Below are positions 1 to 7,322 of a DNA stretch of 38,217 nt, one piece after another (the first letter of the stretch is position 1; the number at the start of each line of letters is the position of its first letter). The notes under the pieces are model-generated. The model made no database searches, was not told where the DNA came from, and saw nothing but the letters and a program-made list of their open reading frames with translations. A program made the translations under genes and the position numbers. This DNA comes from Planctomycetota bacterium (GTDB lineage: Bacteria; Planctomycetota; UBA1135; GCA-002686595): assembly GCA_023150475.1 (NCBI GenBank), contig JAKLKU010000034.1:1-38217 (forward strand), written 5' to 3'.

Positions 1-159
1 GCAAAACTTCGGGTGAAAGTGCATCGGCGGTCTCCAGAAAAACTCCGTACGCCAGACAAAGACCGCCACAACCCGTTCTGGTTTCAGCCGCGCTCAGATT
101 TTCGGCGCAACGACGCGGGGCAGTATCGTTTTCCGTATCACCCGCGCCGTCGCGGTCAC

Positions 160-165
160 TAGAAT
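160..165 (+). promoter_or_regulatory. -10 element (TAGAAT) before the first lipoprotein gene
   Basis: TAGAAT lies about 30 nt before the GTG start at 196 and fits a vegetative -10 hexamer. No good -35 was found at 16-18 nt. A GAGAGGTG ribosome binding site follows at 184-191, four nt before the GTG. The upstream part of this region (26-81) contains crossing inverted repeats, described in the findings. Confidence 0.4.
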
Positions 166-195
166 CCGCGCCGTCTTCCACGCGAGAGGTGACCC

Positions 196-825
196 GTGAA
201 GTTCCGTTCGTTTGCGATTTCGTCCTGCTGCGGCTTGGCGGCCTTCCTTTTCACGCTGTCCGGGTGCGACACGCCGCGCACGGCGCCGCGCGGCGCTGAC
301 AACCTCGAACTGCACACGGGCCGCCTGCGCCAGGCGAACCCGCTCGACATCGCGGTGTTGCCCGTGCAGAACAACTCCGGGCGCGAGGACGTGCCCGTCG
401 ACGGGCTGCGCACGGCGTTCCACCACGGGCTCGTGCGCCAGCGGTACACGCCGCTCTCGCTCGAGTACGTCGACTCGAAGATCGTCGACCCGAATCCGGC
501 GGATGCGAACACGGCCGAAGCCTCCTACACGCCGGGTGACACGCACGAGAACGCGATCCTGCAGCTCTTCGTCACGCGTTGGGACGACTCGCGCTGGAAG
601 TCGAGCGCCGAGCTGCGCATCGACGGCGAGATCTACTTGCTCGACGTCGCGCAGCCCGATCCGGCGAAGGCGCTCTGGGGCGGCAAGATCTCGCGCAACG
701 TTTCGGTGCTCGCGCGCCGCCAAGTGATCGCTTCCGACGGCGAACTGCTCGACGAAGCTCTGGCTCAGTTCGCCGACGACGTGCTCGCGTCGCTGCCCGC
801 ACGCAACCCCGAACAGGTCCAGTAG
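196..825 (+). CDS. Lipoprotein of GNA1162/LpoB-like type, function unknown
   Basis: A 209-residue protein starting with GTG, chosen because GAGAGGTG sits just upstream and the signal peptide begins there. Residues 1-23 form a lipoprotein signal ending in the lipobox LSGC, with Cys24 as the lipidated residue, so the protein should be anchored in the envelope. A segment near residue 52 (IAVLPVQNNSG) resembles the first beta strand of GNA1162/DUF799 and LpoB-type lipoproteins, which often work at the outer membrane or with cell-wall enzymes. The rest is an alpha/beta domain of the right size for that group. The next gene starts 25 nt downstream but is a sulfatase, so context gives little help. 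The family assignment is an inference from one motif; the lipoprotein call is firm. Confidence 0.8.
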   Translation: MKFRSFAISSCCGLAAFLFTLSGCDTPRTAPRGADNLELHTGRLRQANPLDIAVLPVQNNSGREDVPVDGLRTAFHHGLVRQRYTPLSLEYVDSKIVDPNPADANTAEASYTPGDTHENAILQLFVTRWDDSRWKSSAELRIDGEIYLLDVAQPDPAKALWGGKISRNVSVLARRQVIASDGELLDEALAQFADDVLASLPARNPEQVQ

Positions 826-850
826 CGCTCGATTCACGCGTGCACGCACG

Positions 851-2242
851 ATGAGCACGCGTCGTCGTTCCAGCGCCTACGTCGCTCTCGCGCTCGCGTG
901 CGCCGCGGCGCTCGCGTCGGCGCGGCAGGGTTCGGACTCGAAAGAGCCCGAGGCGTCGCCGAACGCCGCGAAGCCGACCGCCGCGCAGCCGAACGTCGTT
1001 CTGATCGTCGCCGACGACCTCGGTTGGGCCGATCTCGGCGTGCAGGGCGCGCGCGACGTGCGCACGCCGAACCTCGATCGTCTCGCCGCCGAAGGCGTGC
1101 GCTTCACGTGCGCGTATTCGGCGGCGCCGCTGTGCGCCCCGAGCCGAGCCGCGTTGCTCTTGGGCCGCTATCCCCAGCGCTTCGGACTCGAATCGAACCC
1201 GGGCTCCGCGCGCGCCGCTGCGGCGGACTACGGCGTGCCGCGCGACGAGCCGTTGCTTTCGGAACGCCTGAAAGCCGCAGGCTACGCGACGGCGCTCGTC
1301 GGGAAGTGGCACCTCGGGTACTCCGAGCCGATGCGTCCGCTCGCGCGCGGCTTCGAGAGCTTCTTCGGGTTCCTGAGCGGTTCGAGCCGCTACGTCGGCA
1401 TCGGGCTGCGCAATCCGATCCTGCGCGGCGACGAGCCGGTCGCCGTCGAGAAGTACCTGACCGATGCGTTCGCCGACGAAGCGGTGCGTTTCGTGGCGGA
1501 GCACGCGGATCGGCCGTTCTTCCTCTACCTGCCGTTCAACGCGCCGCACAGCCCGCTCGAAGCGCCCGAAGACGTGCGCGCGAAGTTCGCGAACGTCACG
1601 CAGGACGAACGCCGCACGTACGCCGCGATGGTCGCGAAGCTCGACGAAGCGGTCGGTCGTGTCCTCGACGAACTCGCGGCACGTGGGCTCGACGAACGCA
1701 CGCTGGTGATCTTCGTGTCGGACAACGGCGGCGCGAGCGCGGAGAATGCGGCGAGCAACGCGCCGTGGCGCGGCGAGAAGCCCGCTCTCTACGAAGGCGG
1801 CGTGCGCGTGCCTTTCGTCGCGCGTTGGAAGGGACGCTTCCCACCGGGGGTGGTCGAAGCGCGGATGGTCAGTCTGCTCGACGTCGCGCCGACGGTGCTC
1901 GCCGCGGCGGGCGCGTTGCCGCCCAAACGAACGTCGGAGCCGCGCCCGTTCGACGGCGTCGATCTCGGGCCGCTGCTCTCGGGCGATCCCAAGGCTCGCG
2001 CGCACGACGCGCTCTTCTGGCGGCTCGGTGGGGAAGCCGCGGCGCGGGTCGGCGACTTCAAGCTCGTGCGGCGCGGCACGGCGTACGAGCTCTACGATCT
2101 TGCCGAGGATCCGGGCGAGAAGCGCGACCTCGCGAAGCGCAAGCCGAAGGAGCTCGCGAAGCTGCGCACAGCGCTCGAAGCGTGGGAGCGCGGCATGGTC
2201 GCGCCGCGCTTCGCGCCGAAAGGCGACGGCGGCGGCGAATGA
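851..2242 (+). CDS. Secreted type I sulfatase (formylglycine-dependent)
   Basis: A 463-residue arylsulfatase-type enzyme that should hydrolyse sulfate esters, probably of polysaccharides, in the periplasm or outside the cell. Residues 1-24 are a signal peptide. The sulfatase signature CAPSR is intact: Cys95 is the residue matured to formylglycine, with Pro97, Ser98 and Arg99. Metal and active-site motifs follow in order: VADD (Asp55-Asp56), GKWHLG (Lys152, His154), APHSP (His233) and SDNGG (Asp291-Asn292). The C-terminal half contains the ELYDLAEDPGE element usual in the family. Length and motif order are typical. The stop overlaps an ATG (ATGA, 2239-2242) in frame with the next gene, so the two could be translationally coupled. 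No anaerobic maturase or formylglycine-generating enzyme is visible in the window. The substrate cannot be read from the sequence. Confidence 0.93.
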   Translation: MSTRRRSSAYVALALACAAALASARQGSDSKEPEASPNAAKPTAAQPNVVLIVADDLGWADLGVQGARDVRTPNLDRLAAEGVRFTCAYSAAPLCAPSRAALLLGRYPQRFGLESNPGSARAAAADYGVPRDEPLLSERLKAAGYATALVGKWHLGYSEPMRPLARGFESFFGFLSGSSRYVGIGLRNPILRGDEPVAVEKYLTDAFADEAVRFVAEHADRPFFLYLPFNAPHSPLEAPEDVRAKFANVTQDERRTYAAMVAKLDEAVGRVLDELAARGLDERTLVIFVSDNGGASAENAASNAPWRGEKPALYEGGVRVPFVARWKGRFPPGVVEARMVSLLDVAPTVLAAAGALPPKRTSEPRPFDGVDLGPLLSGDPKARAHDALFWRLGGEAAARVGDFKLVRRGTAYELYDLAEDPGEKRDLAKRKPKELAKLRTALEAWERGMVAPRFAPKGDGGGE

Positions 2243-2305
2243 CCCGCGCGGCAGTGGCGCTCTCGAGCTCGGCGACGACGGCCGAACGGTCGACCGCGTC
2301 TGGGT

Positions 2306-2311
2306 TAGCAT
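2306..2311 (+). promoter_or_regulatory. -10 element (TAGCAT) eight nt before an ATG; candidate leaderless start
   Basis: TAGCAT lies at the end of the preceding sulfatase gene's flank and is followed by exactly 8 nt and then the ATG at 2320. Transcription starting about 8 nt after the hexamer would begin at the start codon. There is no Shine-Dalgarno sequence and no convincing -35. The same geometry is seen before 7323 and 19472. Confidence 0.4.
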
Positions 2312-2319
2312 CGTCGGCG

Positions 2320-3927
2320 ATGTCGTCCCGAATCTCGAATCGATCGCACGGGTCGCGCGTGCGGCGTGTCGCCGGCGCGAGCGCCGCGTCGTTCGCGCAT
2401 CGGGCCCGTCGCTCGCGCGCCGTGACGAGTGGCCGCGCGGCGCTCGGCTGGCTCGTGCTCGCCGCGGCAGGCGCGCTCGCGTTCGGGATCTGGTGGTTCA
2501 CCGCGGGCCGCGTGGTGCGTCGTCCGGACGTCGTGTTCGTCCTGATCGACACGCTGCGCGCCGATCGACTGGCGTGTTACGGCTATCCGCGACCGACGTC
2601 GCCGTTCCTCGACTCGCTCGCCGCGCGCGGCGTGCTGTTCGAAGACGCGACGTGCCAGTTCTCGTGGACGCGGCCGTCGATGGTGTCGTTGATGGAGGGC
2701 CGTTACCTCACCGGCTACCGCGACGCGATCGAGCCCGACGCTCCGACGCTCGCGGAGTCGTTCCGGCGCGCCGGGTACCGCACGGTCGGGCTCGTGGCGA
2801 ACGCTTCGGTCAACGCGGAGACCGGCTTCGCGCGCGGGTTCGAGCACTACGACTCGGGCGACATGCTCGGCCGAGGTCCGGTGTACGCCGACGACCTGCG
2901 CGACGTCGAAGAGCTCGCGAGCGCGCTCTGGGAGCCGCTCGATCGTGCGCTCGCGCCCGCGACCGACGGCGAGCGCGCGCCGGTCTTCCTCTACTTGCAC
3001 GTGATGGACGTGCACGATCCGTACGACGCGTACGCCGAACACGCGACCGAGCTCCCGGAGACCGGCGCGGTGCCCGTGACCCCCGCGGGTTGGCAGCTCG
3101 AGCTCCTGCGCGCGCACGGACCGCCGACGTCGGCGCCCGACGCGACGCACGCGGACGATCTCGCCGAACTCGAACGCGAGCGTGGGCGTTACGACCAAGG
3201 CGTGCGGCACACCGATGCGCAGCTCGAGTGGCTCTTCGGCGAGCTCGGCGAACGCGGCCTGCTCGACCACGCCGTCGTCGCGATCGCCGCCGACCACGGC
3301 GAAGGACTCTGGGAGCACCTGACTCCGGCGACCGACGCGGAGCTCGCGACGTTCCCGGCGCGCGAGTTCTTCTATCAGAAGCACGGTGCCTCGCAGTTCC
3401 AGGAAGTCATCGCGACGCCGCTCGTGTTCGTCGCGCCCGGCGCGCGCGCGGGCCTGCGCGTGCGCGAGGCCGTCGAGAACGTCGATCTCTTCCCGACGCT
3501 GCTCGAGTTCTGCGACCTTGCGGCGCCGGAGGGCCTGCACGGCCGCTCGCTCGCCGCCGTCGCGCGCGGCGAAGCGCCGGCCTCGAGCGTCGCGCGCGAG
3601 TTCGTCTACAGCTTCGGCGTGCACGGCAACTCGCTGCGCGAAGTCGCGACCGGGCTCAAGCTCGTGATGCCGCGCGGCAAGGCGCTCGCGGCGGGACACG
3701 CCGTGCAGCTCTACGAGCTCGGCTCCGACCCCGACGAGCGCCGCGATCTCGCGAGCGAGCGGCCCGACGACGTGCGCCGCCTGCTCGCCGCGTTCGTCGC
3801 GTGGGAAGCGCGGTATCCGACCGACCCGACGTTGCGCGCGAAGACCGCGGAGCGTCTGAAGGCCGAGCGCGAGGACTTGTTGAAGGGCCTCGGGTACACC
3901 GGGCTCGACGTCGGCGGCGAGGAGTGA
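2320..3927 (+). CDS. Membrane-anchored sulfatase-fold hydrolase lacking the CxPSR nucleophile
   Basis: A 535-residue protein of the alkaline phosphatase superfamily, annotated 'sulfatase' by fold. A basic N-terminus and one membrane segment at about 40-61 put the catalytic domain outside the cytoplasm. The first metal motif is VLIDTLRADRL (Asp77), a later one is AADHGEG, and the C-terminus has the usual ELGSDPDERRDLA element. At the nucleophile position the sequence is TRPSM (Thr117, Pro119, Ser120): Thr replaces the Cys/Ser that becomes formylglycine, and Met replaces Arg. It is therefore unlikely to be a formylglycine sulfatase and is better called a Thr-dependent phosphodiesterase or phosphatase-like enzyme of unknown substrate. 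The start at 2320 is preferred because it has a -10 element 8 nt upstream and leaves a sensible N-terminus. An in-frame ATG at 2239 overlapping the previous stop would add 27 residues. Confidence 0.85.
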   Translation: MSSRISNRSHGSRVRRVAGASAASFAHRARRSRAVTSGRAALGWLVLAAAGALAFGIWWFTAGRVVRRPDVVFVLIDTLRADRLACYGYPRPTSPFLDSLAARGVLFEDATCQFSWTRPSMVSLMEGRYLTGYRDAIEPDAPTLAESFRRAGYRTVGLVANASVNAETGFARGFEHYDSGDMLGRGPVYADDLRDVEELASALWEPLDRALAPATDGERAPVFLYLHVMDVHDPYDAYAEHATELPETGAVPVTPAGWQLELLRAHGPPTSAPDATHADDLAELERERGRYDQGVRHTDAQLEWLFGELGERGLLDHAVVAIAADHGEGLWEHLTPATDAELATFPAREFFYQKHGASQFQEVIATPLVFVAPGARAGLRVREAVENVDLFPTLLEFCDLAAPEGLHGRSLAAVARGEAPASSVAREFVYSFGVHGNSLREVATGLKLVMPRGKALAAGHAVQLYELGSDPDERRDLASERPDDVRRLLAAFVAWEARYPTDPTLRAKTAERLKAEREDLLKGLGYTGLDVGGEE

Positions 3928-4288
3928 ATCCGCGTCTCGCGGGCGAGGCAGGCGGACCACCGAGCGGCCGTCGACTCGCCGCTCGTCGCCGGGCCGCCGC
4001 GTGTCGCTGCACAATCGCCTCTCGCCGCGCAGCCGGCCATCGCCGCGCAGCCGGCCATCGCCGCGCAGCCGGCTATCGCCGCGCGGCCGGCTGTTGCTGC
4101 GCGGACGGCCATCGCCGCGCAGCCGGGCGACCGAACGGGCGCGGCGGCGATCGGTCACACACGGTCACGCTCGGACGAGCTGCGCCGCGATCGACCGCGG
4201 AGGGCTGCGCTCCGGCGAGCTGCGGCGCGATCGGCCGCGATCTGGCCCGATCCGGGGGACGCACGGACCCGCCGCCGGCCGCTCGACC
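3928..4288. other. Intergenic region with tandem repeats and dyad-rich sequence
   Basis: No gene is supported here on either strand. The region holds the 18-bp tandem array at 4023-4130. It also has a second loose direct repeat, in which the 23-nt stretch beginning near 4178 (GAGCTGCGCCGCGATCGACC) recurs with two changes near 4219. A run of GATCG-containing dyads lies between about 4190 and 4255. Open frames crossing it have repeat-encoded Arg/Pro/Ser composition and no homology I recognise. No terminator with a T-run is visible after the preceding gene. Confidence 0.6.
4023..4130. repeat. 18-bp tandem repeat, six copies
   Basis: The unit is CGCCGCGCAGCCGGCCAT. Copies start at 4023, 4041, 4059, 4077, 4095 and 4113. 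The first two are identical, the third differs by one base and the last three are progressively diverged. A weaker copy may precede at 4005. Because 18 is a multiple of three, all frames stay open through it, which creates artefactual reading frames. It lies in the intergenic region upstream of the rpsO promoter. Confidence 0.85.
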
Positions 4289-4316
4289 TTGAGCGTCGGG
4301 GGGGCGCCGGTATACT
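4289..4316 (+). promoter_or_regulatory. rpsO promoter, TTGAGC-N16-TATACT
   Basis: A -35 TTGAGC (4289-4294), a 16-nt spacer and a near-consensus -10 TATACT (4311-4316) stand out from the GC-rich surroundings. The predicted transcription start is near 4323, giving rpsO a leader of about 143 nt. It is the best vegetative promoter on the + strand of the window and probably drives rpsO and pnp together. Confidence 0.8.
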
Positions 4317-4360
4317 CCTCGGCCCCTGAAAAGGGCGACGCGGGCGCCTCCCGCGCCGTG

Positions 4361-4392
4361 GCCGGTCGATCGCACCGTCGGTGCGAGCCGGC
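4361..4392 (+). promoter_or_regulatory. Stem-loop in the rpsO leader
   Basis: GCCGG (4361-4365) pairs with CCGGC (4388-4392). Inside it CGCACC (4371-4376) pairs with GGTGCG (4380-4385) around a GTC loop, with an asymmetric internal loop TCGAT/AG between the stems. Smaller hairpins precede it. In many bacteria S15 represses its own mRNA by binding leader structures that mimic its 16S site, and this is the obvious candidate here. Binding itself is not shown by the sequence. Confidence 0.45.
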
Positions 4393-4465
4393 GCACCCGA
4401 TCCCTGGAGTTCCAACCCTGGGGGCCGGGCAAGTCCCAGAGGATCGACAACCATTGGAGATTGCC

Positions 4466-4735
4466 ATGGCAATCACTGCCGATCGCAAGGCGCAAGTCAT
4501 CAAGGAGTTCGCTCGCACGCCGGGCGACACCGGTTCCCCCGAAGTCCAAGTCGCCGTGCTCTCGGAAGAGATCAAGGCGCTCACCGAGCACCTGCGGGCG
4601 CACAAGAAGGACTACACCTCACGCCGGGGGCTTTTGATGATGGTCGGAGCGCGCAGCAAGCTCTTGAAGTACCTGCGCACGCGTGCGCCGGAACGCTACC
4701 AGCTCGTGGTCAACAAGCTCGGCTTGCGTCGCTGA
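4466..4735 (+). CDS. rpsO: 30S ribosomal protein S15
   Basis: An 89-residue S15 of exactly the usual length. It binds the central domain of 16S rRNA early in 30S assembly. The conserved elements are present: the DTGSPEVQ segment near residues 20-27, the basic helix with HKKDYTSRRGLL near 45-56, and the C-terminal KLGLRR. The start is fixed by the protein family and by a TTGGAGA ribosome binding site at 4455-4460. It has its own promoter and is followed after 197 nt by pnp, the classic rpsO-pnp order shared by many bacteria. Confidence 0.98.
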   Translation: MAITADRKAQVIKEFARTPGDTGSPEVQVAVLSEEIKALTEHLRAHKKDYTSRRGLLMMVGARSKLLKYLRTRAPERYQLVVNKLGLRR

Positions 4736-4843
4736 GCCGAGCGCCCGCGTCGCGGAGCCGATCGACTGGAGAGCTCCTCGACGCGAGCGTGCGCGCTTCC
4801 GACCCCGACACGGTTCCCGCGCTCGACGTCGGAGGCGTTTGGA

Positions 4844-4870
4844 GGAACGTTCGCCCAGGGCGGACGTTCC
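4844..4870 (+). promoter_or_regulatory. Long hairpin in the rpsO-pnp spacer, candidate RNase III site
   Basis: GGAACGTTCGCCC (4844-4856) and GGGCGGACGTTCC (4858-4870) are complementary over 13 positions with a single G-T wobble and almost no formal spacer, so a few central bases must open as the loop. No T-run follows, so it is not an ordinary terminator. It lies 62 nt before pnp, the place where E. coli has the RNase III-cleaved stem that controls pnp autoregulation. That role here is an inference. Two copies of AAGTCAACA follow at 4883-4901. Confidence 0.55.
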
Positions 4871-4932
4871 GCGTGGTGAGGGAAGTCAACACAAGTCAAC
4901 AGAACGATTCGAATCAGAAGGACATCGGTTTC

Positions 4933-7086
4933 ATGTTCAGCACGTACGCGAGCGTGACCCGCGAGATCGCCGGTCACACGATCACTTTGGAAACGGGGCA
5001 AATGGCCCGCCAGGCGCTCGGCAGCGTCATCGCGACGGTCGACGGCACGAAGTGCTTCGCCGCCGTCTGCGCCGGCCCGGCGAAGGAAGACCAGGACTTC
5101 TTCCCGTTGACCGTCGACTACCGGGAGAAGACCGAAGCCGCGGGCAAGATCCCGGGCGGCTTCTTCAAGCGCGAAGGTCGGCCGACGACCAAAGAGATCC
5201 TGACGATGCGCTTGATCGACCGGGCGATCCGCCCGCTCTTCGCCGACGGGTTCAAGCAGGAAGTGCAGTTGATGAGCCACTGCCTCTGCTACGACGGCGT
5301 CACCAATGCCGACGTCACGGCGATGATCGCGGGCTTCGCCGCCGTCGGCATCAGCGGCCTGCCGTTCCTCGGTTCGCTCGGCGCGGTGCGCGTCGGCCAA
5401 GTCGGCGGCAAGTTCGTCGCGTTCCCCAACGACGAATCGCGCCGCACCGAGTCGACGCTCGATCTCGTCGTCGCCGGCCACCAACAAGCGGTCTGCATGG
5501 TCGAGTGCAGCGCGAAGCAGATCAAGGAGCGCGACATGGTCGACGCGCTCGAGTTCGCGCACGACGTGATCCGTCAGATCGCGGAACTCGTCGACGAGCT
5601 CAAGGCGAAGGCCGGCAAGCCGGCGTTCGAATGGACTCCGCCGACGGTCGACGCCGAGCTCGCGAAGTCGGTTTCCGCGTACCGTTCGCGCGTCAAGGAC
5701 GTGCTGTTCACGCCCGGCAAGCACGATCGCGCGGATGCGATCGGCGCGATCTGCGACGAATGCGTGACGGCGCTCTCGGCGGGCATCGCCGACGAAAAGG
5801 CGCTCGCGAAGCGCGTCAAGGCGGTCAAGGCCGCGTTCGACGAGCTCGCGTCCAACGTCGAGCGTGAAGCGATCGTCGACGGTCGCCGCGCCGACGGCCG
5901 CGCGTTCGATCAGATCCGCGAGATCACGATCGTCCCGAACTTCGTCCCGCGCCAACACGGCTCGGTGCTCTTCACGCGCGGCGAGACGCAGGCACTCGTC
6001 AGCGTCACGCTCGGCACCGCCGACGACGAACAGATCATCGACGGCCTCGACGACGAGTACCGCAAGAACTTCTACCTGCACTACAACTTCCCGCCGTACT
6101 CGGTCGGCGAGACGCGCCGCATCTCCGGCCCCGGCCGACGCGAGATCGGTCACGGCATGCTCGCCGAGCGCGCGCTCGGGGCCGTCGTGCCGCCGAAGGA
6201 GCGCTTCCCGTACACGATCCGCATCGTCTCCGACATCATGGAGTCGAACGGCAGCTCGTCGATGGCGAGCGTCTGCGGCGGTTGCCTCGCGATGATGATC
6301 GCCGGCGTCCCGATCGCGCAGCCGGTCGCGGGCATCGCGATGGGCCTCGTCGAAGAAGGCGGCAAACAAGCCGTGCTCTCCGACATCATGGGTTCGGAAG
6401 ACCACCACGGCGACATGGACTTCAAGGTCGCGGGTTCGGGGCTCGGCATCACCGCGCTCCAGATGGACATCAAGATCAAGGGCGTCACCCGCGAGTTGCT
6501 CGAGCGTGCGCTCGAACAAGCGCGCCGCGGACGCATCGAGATCCTGAAGAAGATGCTCGAAGTCGTGCAGCGTCCGTCGCGTGAGATCTCGCCGTACGCG
6601 CCGCGCATGGAAGTGATCCGCATCCCGGCGGAGAAGATCGGCTACTTGATCGGCCCCGGCGGTCGCAACATCAAGGCGATGCAGGAGCAGTACAAGGTGA
6701 AGATCGCGATCCTCGACGACACCGGCACGGTGCAAGTCGCGGGCGTCGACCGCACCACGGTCGCGGCGTGCATCCAAGCGATCCAAGCCATGTGCGAAGT
6801 GCCGAAGATCGGCACGCGCTACAAGGGCACGGTCAAGTCGATCAAGGACTTCGGCGCGTTCATCGAGATCCTGCCGGGCGTCGAAGGGCTCTGCCACATC
6901 TCCGAGCTCGACGAAGGCTACGTCGATCGCGTCACCGACATCGTGCAGATCGGCGAGGAAGTCGAAGTCGAGATCATCAACGTCGACGACCGCGGCAAGA
7001 TCAAGCTCTCGCGCAAGGCGGTCCTGGTCGGCGGCGGCTCGAACGGCGACGAAGAACCGGTCGAGGAGCCGAGCGACGAGGAGTGA
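4933..7086 (+). CDS. pnp: Polyribonucleotide nucleotidyltransferase (PNPase)
   Basis: A 717-residue PNPase, the phosphorolytic 3'-5' exoribonuclease of the RNA degradosome. Domain order is complete: a first RNase PH domain from residue 1, an alpha-helical linker, a second catalytic RNase PH domain that includes GDMDFKVAGS around residue 492-501, a KH domain with GPGGRNIK near 574, and an S1 domain from about 627 (GTRYKGTVKSIKDFGAF). It ends in a short acidic tail. The start at 4933 follows the conserved N-terminus and an AGAAGGA ribosome binding site at 4916-4922; the frame is open further upstream but codes nothing recognisable. It probably shares the rpsO promoter. The hairpin in the spacer suggests post-transcriptional autocontrol. 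A rho-independent terminator lies 43 nt after the stop. Confidence 0.98.
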   Translation: MFSTYASVTREIAGHTITLETGQMARQALGSVIATVDGTKCFAAVCAGPAKEDQDFFPLTVDYREKTEAAGKIPGGFFKREGRPTTKEILTMRLIDRAIRPLFADGFKQEVQLMSHCLCYDGVTNADVTAMIAGFAAVGISGLPFLGSLGAVRVGQVGGKFVAFPNDESRRTESTLDLVVAGHQQAVCMVECSAKQIKERDMVDALEFAHDVIRQIAELVDELKAKAGKPAFEWTPPTVDAELAKSVSAYRSRVKDVLFTPGKHDRADAIGAICDECVTALSAGIADEKALAKRVKAVKAAFDELASNVEREAIVDGRRADGRAFDQIREITIVPNFVPRQHGSVLFTRGETQALVSVTLGTADDEQIIDGLDDEYRKNFYLHYNFPPYSVGETRRISGPGRREIGHGMLAERALGAVVPPKERFPYTIRIVSDIMESNGSSSMASVCGGCLAMMIAGVPIAQPVAGIAMGLVEEGGKQAVLSDIMGSEDHHGDMDFKVAGSGLGITALQMDIKIKGVTRELLERALEQARRGRIEILKKMLEVVQRPSREISPYAPRMEVIRIPAEKIGYLIGPGGRNIKAMQEQYKVKIAILDDTGTVQVAGVDRTTVAACIQAIQAMCEVPKIGTRYKGTVKSIKDFGAFIEILPGVEGLCHISELDEGYVDRVTDIVQIGEEVEVEIINVDDRGKIKLSRKAVLVGGGSNGDEEPVEEPSDEE

Positions 7087-7128
7087 GCGCGTCGTGACGC
7101 TCGGCTGACGCCGAGCAGGACGACCAAG

Positions 7129-7174
7129 CGGGCCGCGCCGGGCTTCGAAGCCTCGCGCGGCCCGAACCTTTTCG
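7129..7174 (+). terminator. Rho-independent terminator after pnp
   Basis: CGGGCCGCGC (7129-7138) pairs perfectly with GCGCGGCCCG (7155-7164). The enclosed GGCTTCGAAGCC forms a stacked tip. The stem is followed by AACCTTTTCG. It closes the rpsO-pnp unit. Confidence 0.85.
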
Positions 7175-7191
7175 TGAGCGCCGCGCCCGAG

Positions 7192-7220
7192 CCGCCGGCC
7201 GCCGGCCGCCGGCCGCCGGC
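7192..7220. repeat. Heptamer CCGCCGG tandem repeat
   Basis: Four perfect copies of CCGCCGG plus one base lie between the pnp terminator and the next promoter. The unit is palindromic-like (CCGGCGG on the other strand), so it can fold on either strand. It is a simple-sequence tract prone to slippage; no function is apparent. Confidence 0.8.
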
Positions 7221-7308
7221 GCCGTGCGCGCATGCCGCGAGTGCAGCGCTGGACACGTCTTCCGTGCGCCCCGCGCCTGCGTCGCCTTCGCTTCGCGACG
7301 CCGAGCAG

Positions 7309-7314
7309 TATCTT
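7309..7314 (+). promoter_or_regulatory. -10 element (TATCTT) eight nt before a GTG; candidate leaderless start
   Basis: TATCTT is followed by exactly 8 nt and then GTG at 7323, which begins a good signal peptide. No Shine-Dalgarno sequence precedes the GTG. The spacing equals that at 2306-2320, so the mRNA may start at its initiation codon. Confidence 0.45.
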
Positions 7315-7322
7315 CTGGACGC

